Below are positions 36,118 to 44,792 of a DNA stretch of 64,000 nt, piece after piece. Within the stretch, counting starts at the first letter, position 1, and each line of letters starts with the position of its first letter. The notes under the pieces were generated by a model, which was given only the letters and a program-made list of their open reading frames with translations, had not been told where the DNA came from and searched no databases. Made by a program: the position numbers and the translations under genes. Source of the DNA: Oceanihabitans sp. IOP_32 (GTDB lineage: Bacteria > Bacteroidota > Bacteroidia > Flavobacteriales > Flavobacteriaceae); the NCBI RefSeq assembly GCF_009498295.1, contig NZ_CP040813.1:787001-851000 (forward strand). Direction: 5' to 3'.

Positions 36118-36903
36118 ATGTTACAAGGCTTAAAATATCTACTATTATACCTGTTAACATTTCTATTCGGAGTTCAAACGACCTATTCAGAAACGGAATT
36201 TGTTCTATCTCCGAATCAGATATCCTTCTCAATTGAACTAACCCAAAATTTCAAAAGCCTAGAAAAAGAACTCCAACCCAATATAGGTTTTCTAAAAGAA
36301 AAAAGTAAGTTTGGTAAGTCTGAAGGCTCATCAGTACGAATCAACTGTCATTGTACTAAATGGATTAGCTATGAATTGGTTAATGCAGGGGGTAATCTAC
36401 CTTCGTTATTACGTCAATTAACTACAAAGCCTACATACAAACCATTAAGGACGATTTGGAGTAAAGAAGGAAAGACTACCACATTTATAGGTAAATGGGA
36501 TGAAACTGTCAATGGTCAACAAAATGGATTACAAAAAGTATTTGATGAATTATCTGAAAGTGATTTGAATATTTACATGCAATCTGGAAAGTTTGAACAT
36601 CGTGGAGGGTTTAACATGTTATCTATAGAAGATTTTTCTTTGAAACAAGCTGAGTATGTCCAAAAGATAAATACAGGTCAGATTAATTCCAGCTGGACGT
36701 TTGATGATTATATATGGGAAGCATATAATCGTCCATGGTTAGAAAGCGCATTACAAAGAGGAGATGATATTATTATTTGGAGTGATCCAGTAGCTTCAAG
36801 AAATGGTTTTTATCAAAGGGAATTAGATTTTATTCAGACTAATGCAAATCAGTATGGTTACGATTACAATTTAGGAATAAGTACAGGAACATTTTCAAAG
36901 TAA
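36118..36903 (+). CDS. Polymorphic toxin C (resident leader fused to cassette toxin tip)
   Basis: 261 residues. Residues 1-84 (signal peptide MLQGLKYLLLYLLTFLFGVQ, then a short linker ending INCHCTKWISYE) are unique. From codon 85 (the phrase ELVNAGGNLPSLL) the DNA and protein are identical to the second copy at 44793, where a different leader is attached. The tip has TTFIGKWDETV, GFNMLSIEDF, RPWLESALQRGDDIIIWSD and FYQRELDFIQTNANQYGYDY, the same motif order as toxin B. The change of context at 36372 is the left end of the 8.5-kb unit. It is followed by an immunity candidate with a TTG start. Confidence 0.8.
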   Translation: MLQGLKYLLLYLLTFLFGVQTTYSETEFVLSPNQISFSIELTQNFKSLEKELQPNIGFLKEKSKFGKSEGSSVRINCHCTKWISYELVNAGGNLPSLLRQLTTKPTYKPLRTIWSKEGKTTTFIGKWDETVNGQQNGLQKVFDELSESDLNIYMQSGKFEHRGGFNMLSIEDFSLKQAEYVQKINTGQINSSWTFDDYIWEAYNRPWLESALQRGDDIIIWSDPVASRNGFYQRELDFIQTNANQYGYDYNLGISTGTFSK

Positions 36904-36906
36904 ATT

Positions 36907-37320
36907 TTGCTTAAAGATAGAGTTGTAAATAGAGTTTTTAAAAGTTATTCCAGTAGTTCGGTCGAATATCATGCTGGAGGCTTCTTTGTGAGAAAGAACG
37001 CAGTATATCTTGTCTTTCTATCTAGTATGGATGTTTATTATTTTGAGAGAGAAGAAGGATTACACCCTAAGGATAATGATTATTCATTCTTATTATCAAA
37101 CTTGGATAAAATAGAGAAGGAGAAATTTGAAATTATTGAAAACTCTAGTAATGTTTTGATATTGAAATCTGAAAAAGAAATACGTCTAGTTCCCTCTATT
37201 TTTATGGAGAGTGTTGAGCAAGAGAAATTATCAGAAATATTGATTGATTGGGGAGAAAATAAAACTCTCATTTTTAACCTCGTTTATACTATGTCAGGAA
37301 ACTTTAGACTAACCCTTTAA
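36907..37320 (+). CDS. Candidate immunity protein for toxin C, copy 1
   Basis: 137 residues from a TTG start 3 bp after the toxin stop; no in-frame ATG lies near. Cytoplasmic, mixed alpha/beta, with EYHAGGFFVRKNAVYLVF near residue 20 that resembles the toxin B partner. The 3' end overlaps the convergent XRE gene by 17 bp. Identical to 45441-45854. Confidence 0.65.
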   Translation: MLKDRVVNRVFKSYSSSSVEYHAGGFFVRKNAVYLVFLSSMDVYYFEREEGLHPKDNDYSFLLSNLDKIEKEKFEIIENSSNVLILKSEKEIRLVPSIFMESVEQEKLSEILIDWGENKTLIFNLVYTMSGNFRLTL

Positions 37321-37630
37321 GTTTGTTTTTAGCAATAAATGCATCAATTAAAGTATATACGTAATCCTTGTCTTTCTCGGTCATACGAGCTACCTCTTTA
37401 ATTCTGTTCATTAGTTTATCAGTAAGCTCTAAATCAGTGTTTCCAACCAAGTAATCCAAAGAAACCCCAAGAGCTTTGGCTATTTTATTGGCAATTTCAA
37501 CAGAAGGAGTAATCTCTTCACGTTCGTATCTGCCAATAACAGCTCCAGAAGTTCCCACTTCTTTACCGAGTTCATCTCTGCTAACACCTTTCTGTTTGCG
37601 TAAGTCTGCTATTTGTTTGCCAATATTCAT
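37304..37630 (-). CDS. XRE-family repressor, copy 1
   Basis: 108 residues from ATG 37628-37630 (MNIGKQIADLRKQKGVSRDE). A longer frame to 37702 exists, but its start lies upstream of this gene's own promoter box. Helix-turn-helix at residues 5-55 (KQKGVSRDELGKEVGTSGAVIGRYE), then a C-terminal helical part (LDYLVGNTDLELTD). It is divergent from the primase gene; two near-identical palindromes sit in the shared promoter region, so it probably represses itself and the primase-recombinase operon. This is the switch layout of prophages and integrative elements. Confidence 0.88.
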   Translation of the reverse strand: MNIGKQIADLRKQKGVSRDELGKEVGTSGAVIGRYEREEITPSVEIANKIAKALGVSLDYLVGNTDLELTDKLMNRIKEVARMTEKDKDYVYTLIDAFIAKNKLKGLV

Positions 37631-37671
37631 AACTAAAAGATTACAAAACACCTTTAAAAACGATGTTTTTA

Positions 37672-37756
37672 CAAAGATAGCGTACTTATAAGTGAAAAAC
37701 AAAACGTATAAATTTGCTTAGATTTAATTTATAGATTACATTTGTTACTGATAAGT
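37672..37756. promoter_or_regulatory. Divergent promoters with two repressor operators, copy 1
   Basis: Minus-strand promoter: TTG (37700-37702), 20 bp, TATCTTTG (37672-37679), reading into the XRE gene. Plus-strand promoter: TTG (37714-37716), 20 bp, TACATTTG (37737-37744), reading into the primase. The palindrome ACTTATAAGT (37684-37693) lies in the spacer of the first; ACTGATAAGT (37747-37756) lies just after the second -7 box. One base differs between them. Both are placed to block transcription when bound. Confidence 0.65.
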
Positions 37757-37779
37757 GATATTAAACTTTTCTCAGAATT

Positions 37780-40374
37780 ATGGAAATCAAACAAATTAAA
37801 GAGCAATTAAACATAGAAACAGTACTAAACGAGTACGGTATTGCAATCAACAAAAACAAGCATTGCAAATGCCCTTTCCATAAAGATGATAAACCCAGTT
37901 TAAGAATTTACTCCGAAACCAATACCTATACTTGTTTTGGTTGTGATAAAACGGGAGACGTAATACAATTTATACAAGACTTTGAGAAATGCACCAAACA
38001 TAAAGCATTAAAAAAAGCAACAGCATTAATCGGTACTGAAGAAATAAAACCAACCAAAGCAACAACAGAAACACAAGAGATTAACTACTCAGAACTCTTT
38101 CCAAAATTTAAACAAAGCCTACACAGAAGTAAAAAAGCGATAGCTTATTTAGAAGAAAGAGGAATTTATGATGTGAAGTTAGAGCAAGGATTTAATACTT
38201 CGACTGGGCTCAGTACAGGTAATGGCACTCAATTTAAGCAACTCAAAAATTGTATTATTTATCCATTAAAAGACCAGGGTAATAATATCGTAAGCCTTTA
38301 CGGTAGAAATATAGCCAAAGCAGGAACGCATTATTATACAGCTAACAGAAAAGGTTTGTACCCGAACTATCCTACTGCAGAAACCAAAACACTAATACTT
38401 ACAGAATCTGTAATTGACAGTGCTACACTTTTAAAATATACCAACTACCAAACACCTGCACTGAGCCAAGTCGAAGTGTTAGCACTTTACGGAACAAACG
38501 GACTAACAGAAGAACACACGGAGGCCGTGAGCCATTTAAACCAATTACAAGAAATTATACTCTTTTTTGATGGAGACAAAGCAGGAAATGAAGCGATAGA
38601 AAAGCACAGTAAAACCTTAAATGAGCTGTTACCAAACGTAATTATCAGTAAAGTAAATACTCCAGAGGATGAAGATGTAAATAGCTTAGTTCAAAGTCAT
38701 GAACCAACAATATTAGAGCATCTAATTAATGATAGAGAAATACTTTTTTCTTCAATTGAAAAGAAAAAAGAATCCGAAAGCCTTGCAGTGAGCGAAGTTG
38801 AACTGAATACAGAAAATCCAGAGTATATAATTTATGAAAATGGTTCACTTCAAATAGCTGTTTTAGGAGGTGTAAACTTGTTCAGTTTGGATAAACTAAA
38901 AGTGACATTACGAATCACTAAAATAGTAGAAGGACGCTCAGTGTCCCCTATTTACAACATCAGGCAAAGCAATTTAGATTTATACAATGATGATTCAGTA
39001 GATAAATTCATAAGAAAAGTAGCCGAAAGATTAGAATTAGGAACAAGAGAAATACAGATTTCAATAGCAGAGTTAATAAATGGTTTAGAAGAATACAGAT
39101 TAGAACAAGTAGAACTACAGAAACCCAACAAAGTCGAAAGTCGACAGCTAACTGAAAAAAGAAAACAACAAGTAATAGACTTTTTACAATCAAAGGATCT
39201 ACTTCGTAGAACCAATGAACTCATCGGTAAAACTGGAATGGTTGGAGAAGAAAATAACCGTTTTATAATGTTTTTGGTATTTACTTCAAGACTCAGAGAA
39301 CAGCCTTTGCATATCATCAGCTTAGGAGCTTCTGGAACAGGGAAAACCTACTTGCAAGAAAAGATAAGCGAATTAATCCCCGAAGAGCATAAACTAGAAA
39401 TTACTGCCTTATCAGAAAATGCACTTTACTACTTTGACCGAACAGAATTAAAAAACAAACTCGTATTAATTGAGGACTTAGACGGAGCGCAAGATGAAAA
39501 AATACTGTACGCTATCCGTGAGTTAATGAGTAAAAAACGAATCTCTAAAACAATCCCCATCAAAGATGCTAAGGGAAATCTAAAAACAGTTACCCTCCAA
39601 GTTGAAGGTCCAATTTGTTTAACCGGAACAACCACCAAAGAACGCATTTATGAAGATAATGCAAACAGAAGTTTATTGATCTATTTAGACAATTCAAAAG
39701 CACATAAAAACCAAATTATGGAATATCAGCAAAATCTATCTGCAGGAACAATAAACAAACACAAAGAAGAAGAAATCAAAACCTTTTTACAAGATGTACA
39801 ATTGCTATTAGAGAAAGTAAAAGTGCGTAATCCGTTCGCTACTAAGCTTAATATTCCTGATACTGTTTTCAAACCTTTAAGAACCAACACACACTATTTA
39901 AGCTTTATAGAAACGGTAACATTCTATCATCAATACCAAAGAGAGCGTAAAAAAGATGAGCAAGGAAACTACTACATAGAAACAACATTGGAAGATATTG
40001 AGGAAGCCAATAAACTACTAAAAGATGTGCTACTGGCTAAAAGTGATGAGCTTACAAAAGCGTGTAGAGATTTTTTAGAAATATTAAAAGCATACATCAA
40101 AAGAGAAGAAAAAGAGAGTTTCTACGCTAAAGAACTAAGAGCCAGTTTAAGAATAAATCCAAAGACATTGAGCCGATATTTAAGTGATTTATCTCGTTAT
40201 GGTTATATCAAAATCATTGGCGGAAATCCAAGAAGTACAGGCTATGAATATGAAATCTTAAACAGCGAAGAATACAACCAATTAAAAGCCAATATCCAGA
40301 CGGCATTAGATGAAGCTTTAGCCAATATTAAAGAAGAGTGTCTCAGTACCCCAGTAGTACCTCAGTTGAGTTAG
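37780..40374 (+). CDS. Primase-ATPase (CHC2 zinc finger, Toprim, P-loop), copy 1
   Basis: 864 residues. The N-terminus has the DnaG-type zinc finger: CPFH (31-34) and CFGC (52-55). A Toprim-like region follows (about 200-300: LILTESVIDSATLL, then LFFDGDKAGNEA). The C-terminal half has a P-loop ATPase: GASGTGKT (about 517-524) and Walker B LVLIEDLDGA (about 565), then winged-helix-like sequence (FYAKELRASLRINPKTLSRY). This primase-helicase layout is typical of replication proteins of mobile elements. It is probably co-transcribed with the recombinases and controlled by the divergent XRE repressor. Copy 2 differs by two adjacent bases (FI versus LL after NNR). Confidence 0.9.
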   Translation: MEIKQIKEQLNIETVLNEYGIAINKNKHCKCPFHKDDKPSLRIYSETNTYTCFGCDKTGDVIQFIQDFEKCTKHKALKKATALIGTEEIKPTKATTETQEINYSELFPKFKQSLHRSKKAIAYLEERGIYDVKLEQGFNTSTGLSTGNGTQFKQLKNCIIYPLKDQGNNIVSLYGRNIAKAGTHYYTANRKGLYPNYPTAETKTLILTESVIDSATLLKYTNYQTPALSQVEVLALYGTNGLTEEHTEAVSHLNQLQEIILFFDGDKAGNEAIEKHSKTLNELLPNVIISKVNTPEDEDVNSLVQSHEPTILEHLINDREILFSSIEKKKESESLAVSEVELNTENPEYIIYENGSLQIAVLGGVNLFSLDKLKVTLRITKIVEGRSVSPIYNIRQSNLDLYNDDSVDKFIRKVAERLELGTREIQISIAELINGLEEYRLEQVELQKPNKVESRQLTEKRKQQVIDFLQSKDLLRRTNELIGKTGMVGEENNRFIMFLVFTSRLREQPLHIISLGASGTGKTYLQEKISELIPEEHKLEITALSENALYYFDRTELKNKLVLIEDLDGAQDEKILYAIRELMSKKRISKTIPIKDAKGNLKTVTLQVEGPICLTGTTTKERIYEDNANRSLLIYLDNSKAHKNQIMEYQQNLSAGTINKHKEEEIKTFLQDVQLLLEKVKVRNPFATKLNIPDTVFKPLRTNTHYLSFIETVTFYHQYQRERKKDEQGNYYIETTLEDIEEANKLLKDVLLAKSDELTKACRDFLEILKAYIKREEKESFYAKELRASLRINPKTLSRYLSDLSRYGYIKIIGGNPRSTGYEYEILNSEEYNQLKANIQTALDEALANIKEECLSTPVVPQLS

Positions 40375-40473
40375 TGAGGTACACAAAGCCAATAAATACA
40401 AGGGATTAAGTATGTACCTCAGTAAAAACTCCAAAATGCAAGGCACCCCCCAAAGAAAGTCGAGAGCCTCGAC
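40357..40473 (+). promoter_or_regulatory. Competing hairpins between primase and recombinase A, copy 1
   Basis: GTACCTCA occurs at 40357-40364 and 40414-40421, and its complement TGAGGTAC at 40375-40382 can pair with either. A separate perfect hairpin, GTCGAG/CTCGAC with a 3-nt loop, is at 40459-40473, 16 bp before the recombinase ATG. This could be an attenuation or translational control region, or recombinase arm sites. Confidence 0.45.
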
Positions 40474-40489
40474 AAGCAATTATTAGATT

Positions 40490-41328
40490 ATGGAACAAAT
40501 TAAAGATTTTGAGAACTGGCTCACAAGGTTAGGTTATGCAGAAAGCACTATCAAAGGATATGTAAGATTATTAACTAATTTTTTCAACTATTTAAATCAA
40601 AGAAAAGCTAGTCAAAAGGAGATAGAAAACTTCATAAAAGACCTACACCAAACTAAATTATCAAGACAATCCATTCAAGGACATTTAAACGTAATCAATC
40701 GATACAGTGCCTTTTTAGAGCTAACTACAAAAGAGAAATTAACCGTTGGTAAAATCATAGTAGAAAGAGAGATAAAAACCGAGAGAACCATTTTCACACA
40801 AGAAGAAATCCAGCAACTTTTTTCTTCAATTGACGGACATGGTCCGAGCGATTTAATGGATAAAGCAGTACTTAGTTTGTATTACGGTTGTGGATTAAGA
40901 AGTAAAGAAGGCATCCATTTAGAACCCAAGGAAATTGATTTTAATAAAGGATTAATCTATGTTAAACCATGCAAGAATTATCAAAGTAGATACGTTCCAA
41001 TGAGCGTGAAAGTAATGCGTGATTTAAAGGAATACCAAGACTTTTCAAGAGCAGTAATTAATCCAAACAGTAAGTATTTATTAGTTGGAAAACAGAAAGA
41101 CAAAAGCACAGGAAGCTATCTTAATCAAAGGTTAAAAAATCTTCAAAAAAAAGCAGGAATCAGCAAGAAAGCTAGCCTACACAGTTTAAGGCATAGTATC
41201 GCTACACATCTTTTACAGCAAGGAATGGAACTAGAATACATTGGAGATTTTTAGGTCATAAACGTTTAGATAGCACACAAATTTACACCCACATATTGGA
41301 GGAATGGAAAAATATAGAGAATGGCTAA
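40490..41328 (+). pseudogene. Tyrosine recombinase A, copy 1, frameshifted
   Basis: Same gene as 49024-49863, but a run of six T at the codons for DFLG has lost one T, so the frame stops at 41252-41254. The product keeps Arg137 and the His-x-x-Arg motif but lacks the last His and the Tyr nucleophile, so it cannot recombine DNA. The intact copy 2 could act on both units. Confidence 0.88.
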
Positions 41329-42185
41329 CAGAAAGATATTACAGCCAGAAATGTATCAAGGATTTTATAATGAGAATTGGACTTTTTACCAAATGGCTCA
41401 AATTTCAAGGATTAACATTAAAAACGATAGATTATAAAGGCTTACTTAGCTATATTGGAGACTTACAAACCCAAGAAAAATCAAAAACCAGTATTAATAC
41501 AACACTCAGAAGTATAGAACATTATTATACGTTTCTACAAATCAGAAATATTGCATTAAACGTAAGGCTAAGAGGAACGTACCAGGAACAAATTTTACTA
41601 CTATCAGAAGAAGAACTTTTACAGATTTACAGCAATTATCAAAACACCACCAAACACGGTTATTTTAAGTATTCTAACAAATTGATTTTAGGCTTAATGA
41701 TTTTTCAAGCGTTGGATAAACAAGATATTATGAACTTAGCATTAAAAGATATTGATTTAACAAAAGGAACTTTTCAAGTTCCTGCAGGAGTGAGAAGAAA
41801 AAATGAGAGAATAATACAACTAGAAGCGCATCAAATCATACCCTTACACGATTACATAATCAATTACAGAGGAATAGGAAGAAATGGGAAAAAGAGCTTA
41901 GAATCAAGCGAACGCCTGTTTCATCCCAACGTCAATAAAGAGCAACGCATCCACGACCAATTAAAAGCATTAGCCAAGGCAATTAGAGTGCAAAATCCAG
42001 ATTTAAACTTCAAAAGATTAACTCAACTCAAACAATCAAGAATAGGGATTTGGATAGACTTATATGGTCTTAGAAAAACACAATATTTAGCAGGATATAA
42101 AGATGTTGGAAACATAGAAAAGTACCGAAATAAGGATATGAAAAACTTAAGTAAACAGATAGAAATGTTTCATCCCTTGAATTAA
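41304..42185 (+). CDS. Tyrosine recombinase B (divergent catalytic site), copy 1
   Basis: 293 residues with a SAM-like N-terminal DNA-binding domain (KCIKDFIMRIGLFTKWLKFQG) and an integrase-like C-terminal domain. The usual Arg in the first catalytic motif (GLR in recombinase A) is replaced by FQALDKQDIMNL near 135-144, and the H-x-x-R region reads LKQSRIGIW. KYRNKDMKNL near 273 offers a possible Tyr. It may be a structural partner of recombinase A rather than a full enzyme. The start overlaps the end of recombinase A by 25 bp. Identical to 49839-50720. Confidence 0.8.
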   Translation: MEKYREWLTERYYSQKCIKDFIMRIGLFTKWLKFQGLTLKTIDYKGLLSYIGDLQTQEKSKTSINTTLRSIEHYYTFLQIRNIALNVRLRGTYQEQILLLSEEELLQIYSNYQNTTKHGYFKYSNKLILGLMIFQALDKQDIMNLALKDIDLTKGTFQVPAGVRRKNERIIQLEAHQIIPLHDYIINYRGIGRNGKKSLESSERLFHPNVNKEQRIHDQLKALAKAIRVQNPDLNFKRLTQLKQSRIGIWIDLYGLRKTQYLAGYKDVGNIEKYRNKDMKNLSKQIEMFHPLN

Positions 42186-42210
42186 AAAGAGTTAAAAAAC
42201 TTCATTAAAC

Positions 42211-42233
42211 GTATCTAATTAGATACCTTTGTC
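42211..42233 (+). promoter_or_regulatory. Operator palindrome and -7 box of the HigBA-like pair, copy 1
   Basis: GTATCTAATTAGATAC is a perfect 16-bp palindrome (42211-42226) whose end overlaps TACCTTTG, a -7 box (42224-42231), 10 bp before the toxin ATG. Typical of autoregulation by the XRE antitoxin. Confidence 0.6.
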
Positions 42234-42241
42234 GTATATTT

Positions 42242-42571
42242 ATGAAGAGAGAAGTAATTATTTATAAAAACCATTTTCTTGATTTCTACAAGAAACAAGA
42301 TGCAAAGACAAGAGTAAAAATTGATTATGTCTTAAAAATATTAGAGAATTAGACCAAATTCCAAGTCAGTATTTTAAGCATTTAACCGGTACAGATGGTT
42401 TATACGAAGCTCGAATAAAATTAGGGAGTAACATTTTTAGAGTTCTATGTTTTTTTGATAAGGGTAATTTAGTTGTATTACTGAATGGTTTTCAGAAAAA
42501 ACACAAAAACACCAAAGAGTGAAATTAAATTAGCAGAACGATTAAAGAAAGAATATTATGAAGAAAAATAG
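42242..42571 (+). pseudogene. HigB/RelE-like toxin, copy 1, frameshifted
   Basis: Corresponds to 50777-51109 but has lost one base at the codons for KIIREL and two more near KKTQKTPK. No full-length protein can be made. The antitoxin gene after it is intact, which is the harmless way for such a pair to decay. Confidence 0.85.
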
Positions 42572-42860
42572 CAATATAATAACTTTAGAAGAGCATTTAA
42601 ATAATGCTTACGGAGAACAAGGAACAGATAGAAGAGATGAATTTGAAAGAGGATATGAATCTTTTAAATTAGGTGTTATGATTCGTGAAGCTCGTAAAAA
42701 GGCAAATATGACACAAGCAGAATTAGCAGAAAAAGCTCAAACTAAACGGAGTTATATATCAAGAATAGAATCAGATGCAAGTGATATACGTTTATCTACT
42801 TTAATGAGAATTGTAGAATTGGGTTTAGGAGGAAAATTAGAGCTTAATTTAAATATCTAG
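42558..42860 (+). CDS. HigA-like XRE antitoxin, copy 1
   Basis: 100 residues with a helix-turn-helix at about 38-90 (MIREARKKANMTQAELAEKAQTK, then RSYISRIESDASDIRLSTL). It would bind the toxin and the palindrome in front of the pair. It overlaps the toxin gene. Identical to 51096-51398. Confidence 0.85.
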   Translation: MKKNSNIITLEEHLNNAYGEQGTDRRDEFERGYESFKLGVMIREARKKANMTQAELAEKAQTKRSYISRIESDASDIRLSTLMRIVELGLGGKLELNLNI

Positions 42861-42901
42861 CAAATCCACCGCTAAAATCCCCACAAAAGCAAACCCAATT
42901 T

Positions 42902-44236
42902 GACACTATCCCATTAAGTGTGTAAACTTAATTTATCGAGGGTTTGACTTTCTTAAAGTTGAACCCTTTTTTCAAATATAGTTAAAAATTGGTTTAAAAT
43001 AATGCCCCAATTCCTAATAGGCATTGACCATTTCTTGGTAGCCTCCCTTAATGCTAAAAATGTGGATTTCATTACAGCTTCATCGGTTGGGAATGAGAGC
43101 TTGTTTTTGGTGTATTTCCTAATTTTTCCATTGAGATTTTCAATAAGGTTTGTAGTGTAAATGATTTTTCTGATTTCAACCGGAAACTCATAAAAAGCAG
43201 TAAGCTCTTCCCAGTTATCCCTCCAACTTTTGATGGCATAAGAATACTTGTGTTCCCATTTTTCAGCAAAGTCCTCCAGGGCGGCCTTAGCGGCGCTTTT
43301 GGTAGGTGCATCGTAGATGTTTTTCATGTCTTTTGTAAACTCCTTTTTATCCTTCCAGACCACATAGCGACAAGCATTCCTAATTTGGTGTACCACACAT
43401 ATTTGAGTCTTGGATTCAGGGAACACGTTTTTAATGGTGTCGGTAAAGCCATTAAGGTTATCGGTGGCGGTAATAAGCAAATCTTGAACGCCTCTGGCTT
43501 TCATATCGGTCAAGACGCTCATCCAGAAGGCTGCCGATTCGTTCTTGCCCAACCAAAGCCCCAAGACTTCCTTTTTGCCGTCTCTACGAAGCCCTACGGC
43601 AATGTACATGGTTTTGTTGATGACTTTGGAGTTTTCTCGTACCTTGAAAACGATGCCATCCATCCAGGTTATTAAATATACAGGTTCTAGGGGGCGGTTC
43701 TGCCAAGCCACAATATCGTTGGTAACTTTATCTGTGATGCGTGATATGGTGGATGTTGATACATCAAAACCGTAGACCTCTCGGATTTGTTCTTCGATAT
43801 CAGAATTACTCATACCTTTGGCGTATAGACTGATAATTACGTTTTCTATGCCATCGACCATATTGGTTCGCTTAGGGACAAGCATGGGGTTAAAGGAGGC
43901 TTCCCTGTCCCTAGGTACTTGAATGATACTTTCACCTAAAGCGGTTTTTACCTTTTTGGAAGCATAACCGTTGCGTGAGTTCGGATTGGGCGATTGTTCG
44001 TGTCTGCTGTAATCTAAATGAGCATCCAGCTCGCCTTCCAGCATCTTTTCAATGCCTCGTTTTTGAATGGACTTTAGAAAAGAGGTTAGTTCTTCTCCTG
44101 TTTTAAACTGTTTTAAAAAGTCGTCGTTTAATAAATCGTCTTTGTTCATCGTGTATAAAATTTAAATTAATAAAAAAATATCGAGGGTTGCAACCCTCGA
44201 TATTTTTAAACTTTACACACTTTGTGAGATACTACC
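42902..44236 (-). mobile_element. IS256-family insertion sequence, copy 1
   Basis: 1335 bp. Terminal inverted repeats of about 42 bp are imperfect but clear (left end GACACTATCCCATTAAGTGT; right end, reversed, GGTAGTATCTCACAAAGTGT; both then reach TATCGAGGGTT). It is flanked by an 8-bp target duplication CCCAATTT at 42894-42901 and 44237-44244. One transposase gene on the minus strand. The same IS and target duplication are in the second unit, so the IS entered before the unit was duplicated. Confidence 0.93.
42953..44149 (-). CDS. IS256-family transposase, copy 1
   Basis: 398 residues, normal length. DDE residues are visible: D164 in [12 protein letters not shown]230 in [11 protein letters not shown] and E337 in [29 protein letters not shown] near 251 is the conserved Cys/His region of the family. 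The gene looks intact. Identical to 51491-52687. Confidence 0.97.
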   Translation of the reverse strand: MNKDDLLNDDFLKQFKTGEELTSFLKSIQKRGIEKMLEGELDAHLDYSRHEQSPNPNSRNGYASKKVKTALGESIIQVPRDREASFNPMLVPKRTNMVDGIENVIISLYAKGMSNSDIEEQIREVYGFDVSTSTISRITDKVTNDIVAWQNRPLEPVYLITWMDGIVFKVRENSKVINKTMYIAVGLRRDGKKEVLGLWLGKNESAAFWMSVLTDMKARGVQDLLITATDNLNGFTDTIKNVFPESKTQICVVHQIRNACRYVVWKDKKEFTKDMKNIYDAPTKSAAKAALEDFAEKWEHKYSYAIKSWRDNWEELTAFYEFPVEIRKIIYTTNLIENLNGKIRKYTKNKLSFPTDEAVMKSTFLALREATKKWSMPIRNWGIILNQFLTIFEKRVQL

Positions 44237-44739
44237 CCCAATTTTTTGCAGAAAAAGCAAAAAGCCTTTGTGTTTTCTTTTGTTCCGCTCGCCATCCCTT
44301 CTGTTTAATTTTTTGTCATAGTTTTTGTAAGCCATCCCACAAGTAGCACTTTGTTATTGTTTTTTTTGAAAATAAAAAAAGCCAACACCAAAAAGCTACC
44401 CCACCGCACAGAACAAAAAGCAATGCCAAAAAATTAAACCCCAAAGCTAAGTTACATAATACGTGTTATAAGTTCGCTTCGCACATTTTTAAGGCTGACT
44501 GATTGCTTTTTAAAGGATAAAAATGTCGTTATAACAGGTATTATGCAAAATAGCCACACAGCCAACGCTCCCCAACCCACACGTGCTAATGAAGATTCGT
44601 TTTCACCTTCCGCACGCAAGAAACATCCTCATTCTAATCAAGATTGTAGGGCGTTTGGATACTCATTTTTTATAATGAATGCCTAGAAACATTCTGCTAA
44701 AAATTAAAAATCCTACACAGGCATTAATTACAAAAAATC
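44237..44739. other. Non-coding right part of the cassette with a long inverted repeat, copy 1
   Basis: About 500 bp without a gene. Its main feature is a structured stretch at 44455-44545: 17-bp outer arms (CATAATACGTGTTATAA and TTATAACAGGTATTATG, one mismatch) enclose 9-bp inner arms (ACATTTTTA and TAAAAATGT) and a loop of about 26 nt. The asymmetry of the spacers (11 and 2 nt) gives a folded, attC-like or recombinase-site-like shape. The rest is unremarkable. Confidence 0.6.
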
Positions 44740-44788
44740 GAGTTGTTTTTTTCTTCAATTGAAAAAAAGAAAACAACTCGTATCTTTG
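44740..44788 (+). promoter_or_regulatory. Cassette promoter driving the outward leader, copy 1
   Basis: TTG (44759-44761), 19 bp, TATCTTTG (44781-44788): a full match to the Bacteroidota consensus. The -33 element lies in the centre of an imperfect palindrome of about 40 bp whose ends are GAGTTGTTTT and AAAACAACTC. The GTG start of the leader follows the -7 box by 4 nt, so the transcript should be leaderless or almost so. Confidence 0.7.
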
Positions 44789-44792
44789 AAAC

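Noticed and set aside
37304-37702. 132-residue version of the XRE repressor starting at 37702
   Set aside because: The added 24 residues lie upstream of the -7 box TATCTTTG (37672-37679) and do not look like a helix-turn-helix protein start; MNIGKQ at 37630 is the better start.
38952-39317. Minus-strand frame inside the primase gene
   Set aside because: Low-complexity shadow of a clear primase-ATPase coding sequence; also seen in copy 2.
43250-43775. Frames antisense to the IS256 transposase
   Set aside because: They are mirror frames of a conserved transposase; same for 51788-52313.
44455-44545. Integron attC site
   Set aside because: The folded shape is similar, but there is no integron integrase, no cassette series and no clear pair of attC core boxes; kept only as a structured candidate site.
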